Shown here piece by piece: positions 17,284 through 26,680 of a DNA stretch of 33,247 nucleotides. Source of the stretch: CAZQQN01 sp964549595. GTDB taxonomy: Bacteria > Bacteroidota > Bacteroidia > CAILMK01 > CAYYUA01. The stretch is from assembly GCA_964549595.1 (NCBI GenBank), contig CAZJWK010000021.1, positions 1-33,247 on the forward strand, given 5' to 3'. The translations under genes were made by a program, and so were the position numbers. Each line of letters starts with the position of its first letter. The first letter of the stretch is position 1. Below the pieces are notes generated by a model. It made no database searches. It was not told the origin of the DNA and saw only the letters and a program-made list of their open reading frames with translations.

Positions 17284-17300
17284 ATTAAATATTTCGCTTT

Positions 17301-17939
17301 ATGAAATGGTGGCTTAGCAGAGCACAAGAACCGGAAAGCTCAGTAAAGGGGACCGGTTCTTTTGAAGAGACGCTTGAGAAAAATGTGGTTTTTACTACCC
17401 TGCAAGACCTAATTAGCTGGGGCAGGAAAAATAGCATTTGGCCCTTTAACTTTGGGCTTTCTTGTTGTTTTGTGGAGATGGCTACAACCGTGACCAGTAA
17501 ATATGATGTAGCCCGGTTTGGGGCCGAGGTTTTAAGAGGTACGCCTCGTGAAGCAGATGTTATGGTCATTGCCGGAACACCCTTCATTAAAATGGCGCCT
17601 GTCATAAAGCGTCTTTACCAGCAGATGATGGAGCCCCGCTGGGTTATTTCCATGGGTTCTTGCTCCAATTCTGGGGGCATGTATGATATTTACAGCGTGG
17701 TACAGGGAGTAGATAAAATTCTACCGGTAGATGTTTATGTGCCCGGCTGCCCCCCAAGACCTAATGCTTTCATGGAAGGGCTTATGTTATTAAATGATGC
17801 CGTGGGAAAAGAGCGTAGGCCTTTAAGCTGGTTTATTGGCCCTCAAGGGGTGCAAAAACCGGAAGAAAGGTCTTTGAGGGATGAAAAGAACGAAGAAAGG
17901 ATGCAGATGACCGAATTAAGACCCCCCGATGAGGTTTAA
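17301..17939 (+). CDS. nuoB: NADH-quinone oxidoreductase subunit B (N2 cluster)
   Basis: This 212-residue peripheral-arm subunit carries the terminal 4Fe-4S cluster N2, which passes electrons to quinone. The ligands are all present: C55 and C56 (GLSCCFVEM), C121 (MGSCSNSGG) and C150 (VPGCPPRP). The family stretch RGTPREADVMVIAGT is intact. The C-terminal tail is charged and extends past the conserved core. Confidence 0.97.
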   Translation: MKWWLSRAQEPESSVKGTGSFEETLEKNVVFTTLQDLISWGRKNSIWPFNFGLSCCFVEMATTVTSKYDVARFGAEVLRGTPREADVMVIAGTPFIKMAPVIKRLYQQMMEPRWVISMGSCSNSGGMYDIYSVVQGVDKILPVDVYVPGCPPRPNAFMEGLMLLNDAVGKERRPLSWFIGPQGVQKPEERSLRDEKNEERMQMTELRPPDEV

Positions 17940-17984
17940 TTCAAAAAATGGTTTTTAGTAAACGGAAATTTAGCCCATAAGCTT

Positions 17985-19742
17985 ATGCAAACTGTGGATA
18001 CCGGTGCGGAAATTCTGAGTAGTTTAGAACAAGAATTTGGTCCGGATGCCTTTCAAACCCAGGAAACTTTTGATGAATTTCCGACACTTTGGGTAGGTGC
18101 CAACAATATTGTTGAGGTTCTGCGGTTCCTGAAAGAAAAAGTAGATCAACCGTATACACTGCTTTATGACGTGACGGCTATTGATGAACGCTCCAGAGCC
18201 AACAGGGAAGGTCAGCCCGATAGCGATTTTACCATTGTTTATCACTTGACTTCTTTCGAGCGCAATGATGATATCCGCCTAAAAGTGGCCTTAAAGGGAG
18301 ATTTTCCTTCCATCCCGTCAATAGTGAACTTATGGTATAATGCCAGTTGGTATGAGCGGGAAATATATGATATGTTCGGAGTAACCTTCGATGGTCATCC
18401 GCATTTAAGAAGGGTTTTAATGCCTGAATATTGGGAAGGACACCCCTTGAGGAAAGAACATCCTGCCCGCGGTACTGAAATCGGACCCTTCACCTTACCA
18501 GAAGATGAGCATGAAAAACAAGAGGAACTCCTGAAATTTAAACCTGAAGAATGGGGACTGAAGCGGCAGAGTGAGGATTCCGATTTTATGTTTTTGAATA
18601 TAGGCCCACAGCACCCTGGTACGCACGGTGTCTTGCGGGTTGTGCTTCAGTTGGATGGAGAAGATATTGTGGATGCAGTTCCCGAAATCGGTTTTCACCA
18701 CCGCGGGGCGGAAAAAATGGCCGAACGTCAATCCTGGCATACCTACATCCCTTATACGGACCGGGTGGATTACCTCAGCGGTGTCAATAATAACTTACCT
18801 TATGTCTTAGGGGTAGAAAAACTTGGCGGTATAGAAGTGCCTGATAGGGTAAAAGTTATCCGGATCATGATGTGTGAGCTTTTCCGGATTGCCAACCACT
18901 TAGTCTGGTATGGTACTTTCGTTCAGGACATTGGTCACTTTTCAGGTGTTTTTTACATGTTTAGTGACCGGGAAAAAGTGCTTGAAATTGTTGAAGCCAT
19001 TTGTGGTGCAAGGATGCACCCCAATTGGTTCCGAATAGGTGGTGTCGCCCAAGATTTGCCCAAAGGGTGGGACGAAAAAATCCGGTGGTTTGTCAACTAT
19101 TTCCCCAAGCGGTTGAAACATTATGACAAAATGTTGGTTAAAAACCGGATATTTAAGGAACGGACTAAAGGCGTAGGCATTTACAACAAAAAAGAAGCGA
19201 TAGAATGGGGTGTTACCGGTCCGGGATTAAGAGCTACCGGTTATGAGTGGGATTACCGAAAAATGAGGCCCTATTCAGGTTATGATCAATTTGAATTTGA
19301 TGTGCCCATCGCTGAAGACGGTGACTCTTTTGCCCGAGCTGAAGTCCGTATAGAAGAAATGAGGCAAAGCCTCCGAATTATTGAACAATGTTTGGATAAT
19401 ATGCCTGCAGGGGAGCACAAATCCCGTCACAAGTTGGCTACCCCACCTCTGAAAGACAATACCATGCATGATATTGATACCCTCATTCACCATTTCCTTG
19501 GTGTAAGTTGGGGACCCGTTATTCCTGCAGGGGAATCTTTTGTCGGGGTAGAAGGTACCAAAGGCAATAATGGTTATTACCTGATTAGTGATGGTGGCAC
19601 AAGCGCTTACCGAAACCGCATCAGGGCACCATCATTCCCCCATATGCAAATGCTACCCTATATGTCAAGGGGTTATACGGTGGCGGACCTGTTAACCATT
19701 CTGGGCAGTATTGATTATGTATTAGCAGATGTTGATCGATAA
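17985..19742 (+). CDS. nuoCD: Fused NADH-quinone oxidoreductase subunits C and D
   Basis: A 585-residue fusion of NuoC (about residues 1-185) and NuoD (about 195-585), as in E. coli (about 600 residues). The NuoC signature is WYEREIYDMFGVTFDGHPHLRR at about 122-143. NuoD begins with NIGPQHPGTHGVLR at 205-218 and has GFHHRGAEKMAERQSWH, which lines the quinone site with NuoB. The C-terminus ends in the usual VLADVDR. It sits in the peripheral arm at the junction with the membrane arm. There is a 45-bp gap after nuoB. Confidence 0.97.
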   Translation: MQTVDTGAEILSSLEQEFGPDAFQTQETFDEFPTLWVGANNIVEVLRFLKEKVDQPYTLLYDVTAIDERSRANREGQPDSDFTIVYHLTSFERNDDIRLKVALKGDFPSIPSIVNLWYNASWYEREIYDMFGVTFDGHPHLRRVLMPEYWEGHPLRKEHPARGTEIGPFTLPEDEHEKQEELLKFKPEEWGLKRQSEDSDFMFLNIGPQHPGTHGVLRVVLQLDGEDIVDAVPEIGFHHRGAEKMAERQSWHTYIPYTDRVDYLSGVNNNLPYVLGVEKLGGIEVPDRVKVIRIMMCELFRIANHLVWYGTFVQDIGHFSGVFYMFSDREKVLEIVEAICGARMHPNWFRIGGVAQDLPKGWDEKIRWFVNYFPKRLKHYDKMLVKNRIFKERTKGVGIYNKKEAIEWGVTGPGLRATGYEWDYRKMRPYSGYDQFEFDVPIAEDGDSFARAEVRIEEMRQSLRIIEQCLDNMPAGEHKSRHKLATPPLKDNTMHDIDTLIHHFLGVSWGPVIPAGESFVGVEGTKGNNGYYLISDGGTSAYRNRIRAPSFPHMQMLPYMSRGYTVADLLTILGSIDYVLADVDR

Positions 19743-19768
19743 ACAAATGAATTAATAGCAAAGGTGCT

Positions 19769-20233
19769 ATGCTGAGTGAACAAGAAAAACACGAAATAGA
19801 CGAAGAAATTCAACAGTATCCGACCAAACAAAATGCTTGTTTGGAAGCCCTTCAATTGGTTCAGAACCACCGAGGCTATATTTCTGATGAGACTTTGAAG
19901 GAAATCGCGGATTACCTTGAAATGTCCCCTGATGAATTAGAGAGTGTGGCTACTTTTTACAACCTGGTTTTTCGGAAACCCGTGGGGCGAAATGTCATCT
20001 TAATGTGTGAAAGCATTAGTTGCTGGGTAATTGGTTATGAAGAAGTCCTGAATCAAATTAAAGAGCATTTAGGCATCGATTTGGGAGAAACGACCTCCGA
20101 CAATCGGTTCACTTTACTGACAATGCCTTGTTTAGGTACTTGTGACCGGGGGCCGGCCATGATGGTGAACAATAACCTGCATCGAGACCTTACAAAAGAA
20201 AATGTAGAACAGGTTTTAAATCAATACGAATAA
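19769..20233 (+). CDS. nuoE: NADH-quinone oxidoreductase subunit E (2Fe-2S, N1a)
   Basis: This 154-residue thioredoxin-fold subunit is part of the NADH-dehydrogenase module with NuoF and NuoG. The 2Fe-2S ligands are C80, C85 (C-x4-C) and C121, C125 (C-x3-C, in PCLGTCDRGP). The N-terminal helical bundle, with YPTKQNACLEAL and ESVATFYNL, is normal for the family. It lies 14 bp upstream of nuoF. Confidence 0.96.
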   Translation: MLSEQEKHEIDEEIQQYPTKQNACLEALQLVQNHRGYISDETLKEIADYLEMSPDELESVATFYNLVFRKPVGRNVILMCESISCWVIGYEEVLNQIKEHLGIDLGETTSDNRFTLLTMPCLGTCDRGPAMMVNNNLHRDLTKENVEQVLNQYE

Positions 20234-20247
20234 TAAAGCAAGAAGGT

Positions 20248-21510
20248 ATGGAAACGCCTTTAACAAAAAATATCGGGCCCGACCGGGTTCCGCTCAGCCT
20301 CAAGGAATATGAAGAAGCCGGGGGATACCAGTCGGTAAAAATGGCCCTAAAGGATATGAAACCCTCTGAGGTTACACAGACAGTAAAGGATGCCAACTTA
20401 AAAGGACGTGGTGGTGCCGGCTTTCCGGCTGGAATGAAATGGGGTTTCGTAGATATCAGCGAAAATGCACCCAAAAGGAAGTACCTTGTTGCCAATGCGG
20501 ATGAAATGGAGCCGGGTACTTTCAAGGACCGGTTACTCCTGGAAGGGGACCCTCATCAATTGATCGAAGGAATGATTTTGTCTGCTTACGCCATTCAGGC
20601 AGACATTTCGTACATATTTCTCAGATGGGCTTATCAACTATCCCATCAAAGGCTGAAACATGCCATTAAAGAAGCTTACGAAGCCGGTTACCTGGGGCAA
20701 AATATCCTTGGAAGTGGCTACAACCTTGATATGTATATTCACACAAGTGTTGGACGGTACATGTGTGGAGAAGAAACCGGTCTATTGAATGCTTTAGAGG
20801 GAAAAAGGGCAACCCCTCGTGCAAAACCTCCATTCCCTCCTGCTGTGGGATTGTTTGGTAAACCGACCATTGTCAATAACATTGAAACACTTTGCTGCGT
20901 ACCCCACATAGTCAATAATGGTGCGGAATGGTTCAAAAACCTGAGTATTACCGGAGAAGGAGGCACCAAATTGTATGGGGTTAGCGGAAATGTAAAGAAT
21001 CCCGGATGTTGGGAGCTACCCCTGGGTACTACTATGCGGGAGATTATCGAGGAATATGCTGGTGGAATGAAAGAGGGATACCAATTTAGAGGGGCATTAC
21101 CCGGTGGTGCTTCAACAGATTTCCTTACAACGGATCATCTGGATTCTGAAATGGATTACCAAACGGTTGGTGAGAATGGTAGCCGTTTAGGTACCGGGAC
21201 ATTAATTATTTTGGATAATCAAACTTCTGTGGTAGGATTCGTTGGTAACCTGGAACGGTTTTTTAAACAGGAATCCTGTGGTTGGTGCACACCTTGTCGT
21301 GATGGGACCAATTTCGTATCCAAAACTTTGCAAGCCATGTACGAAGGAAAGGGTAAGCCAGGTGATATCGAAGTCCTGGAGGAACATGTGGACTACCTGG
21401 GCCCTGGTAAAACGTTCTGCGCTTTTGCGCCTGGTGCTATGGAACCCCTTGATAGTGCTTTAAAATACTTCCGGGAGGATTTTGAACAATGCATAAAGGA
21501 ATCTGCTTAA
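20248..21510 (+). CDS. nuoF: NADH-quinone oxidoreductase subunit F (FMN, N3)
   Basis: This 420-residue flavoprotein oxidises NADH. The FMN loop is GRGGAGFPAGMKW (53-65), the NADH-site stretch is CGEETGLLNALEG (173-185), and NADEMEPGTF is conserved. N3 4Fe-4S ligands are C344, C347, C350 (CGWCTPCRDG) and C391 (KTFCAFAPGA). The length is near the E. coli subunit (445). Confidence 0.97.
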   Translation: METPLTKNIGPDRVPLSLKEYEEAGGYQSVKMALKDMKPSEVTQTVKDANLKGRGGAGFPAGMKWGFVDISENAPKRKYLVANADEMEPGTFKDRLLLEGDPHQLIEGMILSAYAIQADISYIFLRWAYQLSHQRLKHAIKEAYEAGYLGQNILGSGYNLDMYIHTSVGRYMCGEETGLLNALEGKRATPRAKPPFPPAVGLFGKPTIVNNIETLCCVPHIVNNGAEWFKNLSITGEGGTKLYGVSGNVKNPGCWELPLGTTMREIIEEYAGGMKEGYQFRGALPGGASTDFLTTDHLDSEMDYQTVGENGSRLGTGTLIILDNQTSVVGFVGNLERFFKQESCGWCTPCRDGTNFVSKTLQAMYEGKGKPGDIEVLEEHVDYLGPGKTFCAFAPGAMEPLDSALKYFREDFEQCIKESA

Positions 21511-21528
21511 GAAAGAAATGCTAAGCTT

Positions 21529-24264
21529 ATGGCCACCATTTATATAGAAAATAAACCCTATGAAGTGAAAGACAACCAAAATTTGCTTGAAGCATGCTTG
21601 TCTCATGGGTTTGACTTACCTTATTTTTGCTGGCACCCTGAGATGGGGTCTGTCGGGGCTTGTCGGCAATGTGCCGTGAAGCAATATAAAGATGAAAATG
21701 ATACAGAGGGTAAGCTGGTCATGTCTTGTATGATTCCTTCAGATGACCAAACAAGAATTTCCATTAAAGATGAAGAAGCGCATAATTTCCGTCAGCGAAT
21801 TATTGAAGAATTAATGACGAGTCATCCGCATGATTGTCCTACTTGCGATGAAGGGGGTGAATGCCATCTGCAAGACATGACTGTTATGACAGGTCAGGCC
21901 TACAGGCGCTTTCGGTTTGACAAAAGGACTTTTCGTAACCAGGATTTAGGTCCTTTCCTTAATCACGAAATGAATCGCTGCATTACGTGTTACCGTTGCG
22001 TCAGATTTTACCGGGATTTTGCCGGTGGCAATGACTTAATGGAACAGTCCAACGGTAATCGAACGTATTTTGGCCGCCACGAGGATGGCCCACTGCAAAA
22101 TGAATTTAGTGGTAATTTGGCCGAAGTTTGTCCAACCGGCGTTTTTACTGATAAAACATTGAAAAAACATTATACCCGTAAATGGGACTTGACTACTGCA
22201 CCCTCCGTTTGTCATCATTGCAGCCTTGGTTGTAACATTATTCCGGGTGAACGTTATGGCAAACTGAGAAGGGTATCGACTCGCTATAACGGTGAAGTCA
22301 ATGGCTATTTCCTATGTGATCGTGGGCGTTATGGGTATGAATTTGTCAATAATGAAGAACGCATTCGTTATACCCTGGAAAGGAGCAATTCTACCGGGAA
22401 GTTAGAAGTTTACCGTAAAGAACATGTTTTGAATGACATTGGTGAAGCCTTAAAAAACAGTAAACGTGTTATTGGAATAGGCTCACCAAGGGCTTCGCTG
22501 GAGTCCAATTATATGCTTCAGCGATTGGTAGGGAAAGATGATTTCTATCAAGGTGTTTCCGAAAAGGATTATGCTTTAACACAAAAAGCTTACGATATTC
22601 TTCAAAACGGCCCGGCACGCACACCGACCCTCAGGGAAACCCAGAATGCGGATTCCGTTTTAGTTTTAGGGGAGGATTTAACCAACACGGCACCCATGTT
22701 AGCCCTTTACCTTAGACAAACCGTGAAAAATCAACCAAGGGATTGGGCTAAAAACTATGCGGGCATCCCCGAATGGCATGAAGCAGGCTTGCAAAATGCC
22801 ACTCAAGGGCTGTATGGCCCCCTTTACATTGCCAGTCTTCATCAAACAAAACTTGACGATGTGGCCACTGAAACATACCAGGATGCTACAGAAAACATCG
22901 CCAGGTTAGGTTTTGCTGTGGCCCATAAAATCAGTAGTGATGCTCCGGCCGTAAAAGATTTGCCTAAAGAGGTGGATGAGTTAGCGGGCCAAATTGCTGA
23001 ATCCTTGAAAAATGCAAAGAAGCCTTTAATCGCCTCAGGAACAAGCCTTGGAAGTGAAAAAGTCATGGAAGCAGCCGCGAATATCGCTTATGCCCTCTCT
23101 ACTGATGAAAACAGGGCTGACTTGTCCCTAACTTTACCAGAGGTCAACAGCATGGGTTTAACCATGTTGGGGGGTAACCGCTTTCAAGATGCTTTTGACA
23201 AGATAGACAGTAAGGAAGCGGATACGGTTATTATTTTGGAAAATGATCTTTATAGAAGGGACGAGCGTGGAAAAATAGAGCATTTCATGAATGAGGCTGA
23301 AAATGTGGTTGTACTGGATTATCATGAGAATGAAACCACTAACAATGCCAATATTGTAGTGCCTTCTGGCAGTTTTGCAGAATCAGATGGTACTTTGGTA
23401 AATAATGAAGGAAGGGCACAACGCTTTTACCAGGTTTTCGTCACTAATGATGATATTCATGAAAGTTGGCGTTGGTTAAGAGAATTTCACAGGTCTGCGG
23501 GTAGGGAAAATGAGATTGAAGCATTGAATAATCTGGCTGATTTTACCAATGCCATGATTAATGATTTCAGCATTTTTAGTGGTATGGAGGATATTGCACC
23601 TCCTCCGGGCTTCAGGATCAATGGTCAAAAAATCCCTCGCGAACCCCACCGCTATAGTGGCAGGACAGCCATGAATGCCCATATCAATGTAAGCGAACCT
23701 AAACCTCCGGAAGATCCTGATTCTCCACTTTCTTTCACCATGGAAGGTTTCAGGGGAGAACCACCAGCGGCTAATATTCCATTTTTTTGGTCTCCGGGTT
23801 GGAATTCGATTCAATCTGTCAATAAATACCAGATCGAAGTGGGTGGAAAATTACATGGCGGTGATCCCGGTAGGCGCTTAATTGAACCAGCGGATTGGGA
23901 TAATCGGGAATTTTTTACCGAGGTGCCGGAAGCCTTTAAAGCGGAATCAAAACAATGGTATATTCAGCCTTTTTACCATATCTTTGGCTCTGAAGCACTA
24001 AGTATGAAATCAGAAGCACTTGCCTCAAGGGCACCTGAGCCTTACCTTGCTATTAATAAGAATGATGCCGATAAAATGGATGTTCAGGAAGGAGATCTAC
24101 TGAGCTTAGAGGTAGATGATAAACAAATCAATTTACCGGCCATGATTAAAGAAGATTTGCCTGAGGGCACAGCAGGTTACCCGGTTGGTTTACCTGATCT
24201 TCAAACCTTAAATTTGCCTCGTTCTGGAAATATCAAAGTGGTGAAAGAAGCCGTTGAATCTTAA
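21529..24264 (+). CDS. nuoG: NADH-quinone oxidoreductase subunit G, E. coli type with N7 cluster
   Basis: This 911-residue subunit holds most of the iron-sulfur chain. N1b 2Fe-2S: C34, C45, C48, C67. N5: H99, C103, C106, C112. N4: C151, C154, C157, C201. A fourth site, C228, C231, C235, C263 (C-x2-C-x3-C-x27-C), is the off-path N7 cluster known from E. coli, Thermus and some other bacteria. The large C-terminal part is a molybdopterin-oxidoreductase-like fold that has lost its cofactor. The length matches the E. coli protein (908). It sits 18 bp after nuoF and 42 bp before nuoH. Confidence 0.95.
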   Translation: MATIYIENKPYEVKDNQNLLEACLSHGFDLPYFCWHPEMGSVGACRQCAVKQYKDENDTEGKLVMSCMIPSDDQTRISIKDEEAHNFRQRIIEELMTSHPHDCPTCDEGGECHLQDMTVMTGQAYRRFRFDKRTFRNQDLGPFLNHEMNRCITCYRCVRFYRDFAGGNDLMEQSNGNRTYFGRHEDGPLQNEFSGNLAEVCPTGVFTDKTLKKHYTRKWDLTTAPSVCHHCSLGCNIIPGERYGKLRRVSTRYNGEVNGYFLCDRGRYGYEFVNNEERIRYTLERSNSTGKLEVYRKEHVLNDIGEALKNSKRVIGIGSPRASLESNYMLQRLVGKDDFYQGVSEKDYALTQKAYDILQNGPARTPTLRETQNADSVLVLGEDLTNTAPMLALYLRQTVKNQPRDWAKNYAGIPEWHEAGLQNATQGLYGPLYIASLHQTKLDDVATETYQDATENIARLGFAVAHKISSDAPAVKDLPKEVDELAGQIAESLKNAKKPLIASGTSLGSEKVMEAAANIAYALSTDENRADLSLTLPEVNSMGLTMLGGNRFQDAFDKIDSKEADTVIILENDLYRRDERGKIEHFMNEAENVVVLDYHENETTNNANIVVPSGSFAESDGTLVNNEGRAQRFYQVFVTNDDIHESWRWLREFHRSAGRENEIEALNNLADFTNAMINDFSIFSGMEDIAPPPGFRINGQKIPREPHRYSGRTAMNAHINVSEPKPPEDPDSPLSFTMEGFRGEPPAANIPFFWSPGWNSIQSVNKYQIEVGGKLHGGDPGRRLIEPADWDNREFFTEVPEAFKAESKQWYIQPFYHIFGSEALSMKSEALASRAPEPYLAINKNDADKMDVQEGDLLSLEVDDKQINLPAMIKEDLPEGTAGYPVGLPDLQTLNLPRSGNIKVVKEAVES

Positions 24265-24306
24265 GATCATAATGATCACCTTTAGCCGAAAAATAAACTT
24301 AAATCC

Positions 24307-25239
24307 ATGACAAACATACCCCTCGTTTTAGGCATAGTGTTAACTATAGCACCGGGTTTAATTTGGCTTGAAAGACGTTTCCTTGGCTTTTGGCAAGACC
24401 GTAAAGGGCCTAATCGGGTAGGGCCATTCGGTATTTTACAGCCGGTAGCGGATGTGATCAAACTGATTTTCAAAGAAGATTGGACTCCCCCATTTTCCGA
24501 TAGGTTTGTGTTTGTTTTGGCTCCGGCTATTATCCTCATTACCATTTTGATGAATTTTATGGTCATTCCCTTTAGCCCGAATTTACTGGTGCTGGATTTA
24601 AATGTCGGAGTTCTTTATTTTCTGGCTTTTTCCTCACTCGGGGCGTACAGCATTGTTTTGGGTGGTTGGGCATCCAACAATAAATATTCCTTAATAGGTG
24701 CTATGCGTGGGGCATCCCAGATGATCACCTATGAAGTTTTCATGGGGCTCTCCATTATGGGCGTAGTCATGATGGCGAATTCGCTAAGTTTTAAAGAAAT
24801 TGTACTGGCCCAAAAAGATGGGTGGTTTTTCATACCTCAATTTTTGGGGTTTATAGTTTTCTTTGTGGCAGGGCTTGCTGAAAGTCACCGGTTACCCTTT
24901 GATTTGCCTGAGGCAGAAAGTGAATTAGGTGCTGGGTTTCACTCGGAATATTCCGGAATGAAATTCGGGATGTTCTTTGCCGCAGAATATGTAGGGGTAA
25001 TCCTGATTTCTGCTGTCACAGCCACCCTGTTTTTTGGGGGTTGGTTAGGACCTGATTTTCTGCCCCCCATTGCCTGGTTCTTGATTAAAACCTTCTTTTT
25101 CATTTTTGTTTTCATTCTTTTAAGGGCTGCTATACCCCGACCTCGTTATGATCAATTACTTGCTTACGGGTGGAAAATCATGTTGCCATTGGCGCTTTTG
25201 AACATTGTTATTACTGGTGCTATTTTACTAGCGCCTTAA
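24307..25239 (+). CDS. nuoH: NADH-quinone oxidoreductase subunit H
   Basis: This 310-residue membrane subunit (ND1 homologue) has about eight helices and forms the quinone chamber with NuoB and NuoD. Signatures are ERRFLGFWQDRKGPNRVGPFG near the start and AESHRLPFDLPEAESELGAG in the middle; the latter is usually ETNR-x-PFD, so here T-N is replaced by S-H, a small deviation. The rest, including FHSEYSGMKFGMFF, is normal. Confidence 0.96.
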   Translation: MTNIPLVLGIVLTIAPGLIWLERRFLGFWQDRKGPNRVGPFGILQPVADVIKLIFKEDWTPPFSDRFVFVLAPAIILITILMNFMVIPFSPNLLVLDLNVGVLYFLAFSSLGAYSIVLGGWASNNKYSLIGAMRGASQMITYEVFMGLSIMGVVMMANSLSFKEIVLAQKDGWFFIPQFLGFIVFFVAGLAESHRLPFDLPEAESELGAGFHSEYSGMKFGMFFAAEYVGVILISAVTATLFFGGWLGPDFLPPIAWFLIKTFFFIFVFILLRAAIPRPRYDQLLAYGWKIMLPLALLNIVITGAILLAP

Positions 25240-25272
25240 TGATTAAATTTGAACCTCTAAATAGGTAGATTT

Positions 25273-25788
25273 ATGTTTAGCCATTTGAGAAGTTTATGGT
25301 TGGTTTTCACCCATTTATTTAGCAAAAAAGAAACCATCGAATATCCCGATACAAAACCGTATTTAGCGCCACGTTACCGGGGTCGTATTATTTTAAGTCG
25401 TGATCCGGATGGAGGTGAACGGTGTGTGGGTTGTTACCTTTGCGCTGTGGCGTGCCCTGTAGATTGCATTGCCTTACAAGCTACTGAAGATGAGAATGGC
25501 AGGCGGTATCCGGAAACTTTCCAAATCAATTTTTCAAGATGTATATATTGTGGATTATGTGAGGAGGCTTGCCCTACTTACGCCATCCAATTGATCCCTG
25601 ATTACGAAATGTGCGAATACAACCGTCAAAATATGGTTTACGAAAAGGAACATTTGACAATCAACGGACAGGGGAAACATCATGGCTACAATTACTACAA
25701 AGTTGCAGGAATGACTATAGGTGGTAAAGATAAAGGGGAAGCCGAAAGAGAAGAAGAGCCAATTGACACAAAGAGTTTATTACCCTAA
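25273..25788 (+). CDS. nuoI: NADH-quinone oxidoreductase subunit I (N6a/N6b)
   Basis: This 171-residue ferredoxin-like subunit joins the NuoG electron chain to NuoB. It has two 4Fe-4S motifs: C51, C54, C57, C61 (CVGCYLCAVACPVDC) and C90, C93, C96, C100 (CIYCGLCEEACP). An extra Cys at 65 follows the first motif, as in many homologues. The N-terminal helix anchors it to the membrane arm. Confidence 0.97.
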   Translation: MFSHLRSLWLVFTHLFSKKETIEYPDTKPYLAPRYRGRIILSRDPDGGERCVGCYLCAVACPVDCIALQATEDENGRRYPETFQINFSRCIYCGLCEEACPTYAIQLIPDYEMCEYNRQNMVYEKEHLTINGQGKHHGYNYYKVAGMTIGGKDKGEAEREEEPIDTKSLLP

Positions 25789-25824
25789 TTCAATGAGGTA
25801 ATCCAAAAATACACGCTTAAACCC

Positions 25825-26373
25825 ATGGATCTGGAGATCGTTTTTTACTCAGCGTCAGCCATTGCCATTTTATCCACAATTATGGTCATAACCCGGGCCA
25901 ATGGCGTTCATGCCCTCTTATGGTTAATTCTTTCCCTTTTATCAGTGGCCATTGTTTTTTACACGTTGGGAGCACCCTTCTTAGCTGTGCTTGAAGTAAT
26001 CATTTACGCCGGTGCCATAATGGTGCTCTTTATTTTTGTAGTGATGATGCTTAACCTGGGAAAGGAAACGGTCCAGTCCGAACGCAAACTCCTTTACCCT
26101 TCAATGTGGATCGGTCCTACTATTTTTTCCCTGGTACTTTTCGTGGAATTGGTCATTTTAATGACTAACGGTTCTCCGGAGGCCATTCAACCTAAAAAGA
26201 TAGATCCCCATGTCTTAGGGGAATATTTATACGGTCCCTATTTATTGGCTGTCGAATTGGCTGCCATGCTTCTAATGGCAGGCATTATCGGAGCCTACCA
26301 CCTGGGACGAAAACCCAAAAAAGCTGTTCACAGATACATAAAAGAAGAAATAAGCCATGGAAGTTCCCGTTAA
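25825..26373 (+). CDS. nuoJ: NADH-quinone oxidoreductase subunit J
   Basis: This 182-residue membrane subunit (ND6 homologue) has five predicted helices. The conserved helix EVIIYAGAIMVLFIFVVMML, important for coupling, is intact. The C-terminal 17 bp overlap the start of nuoK, which suggests translational coupling. Confidence 0.95.
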   Translation: MDLEIVFYSASAIAILSTIMVITRANGVHALLWLILSLLSVAIVFYTLGAPFLAVLEVIIYAGAIMVLFIFVVMMLNLGKETVQSERKLLYPSMWIGPTIFSLVLFVELVILMTNGSPEAIQPKKIDPHVLGEYLYGPYLLAVELAAMLLMAGIIGAYHLGRKPKKAVHRYIKEEISHGSSR

Positions 26374-26662
26374 CTCAGCCTTGCTTTTATCAGGGATATT
26401 ATTTTTACTCGGTCTTATTGGGGTTTTGGTTCGAAGGAATATCATTTTCATGCTGATGTCCATAGAGATCATGCTAAATGCTGCCGGACTCGCTTTTGTA
26501 GTAGGTAGTGCCAACCATGGGGAAGCCGATGGCCAGATCATGTTTCTCTTTATTCTTACTGTAGCAGCGGCTGAAGTGTCAGTCGGTTTGGCATTAATTA
26601 TTAAGGTTTTTCAGAATTTTAATTCTTTGGATACTGACTCTATGAACCGATTGCGGGGATAA
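26357..26662 (+). CDS. nuoK: NADH-quinone oxidoreductase subunit K
   Basis: This 101-residue membrane subunit (ND4L homologue) has three helices. The membrane glutamates needed for proton movement are present: E37 in MSIEIMLNA and E73 in AAAEVSVGL. The start was set at the ATG inside the end of nuoJ, which gives the normal family length. Confidence 0.96.
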   Translation: MEVPVNSALLLSGILFLLGLIGVLVRRNIIFMLMSIEIMLNAAGLAFVVGSANHGEADGQIMFLFILTVAAAEVSVGLALIIKVFQNFNSLDTDSMNRLRG

Positions 26663-26680
26663 GCCTAAAAAAATCTACCT

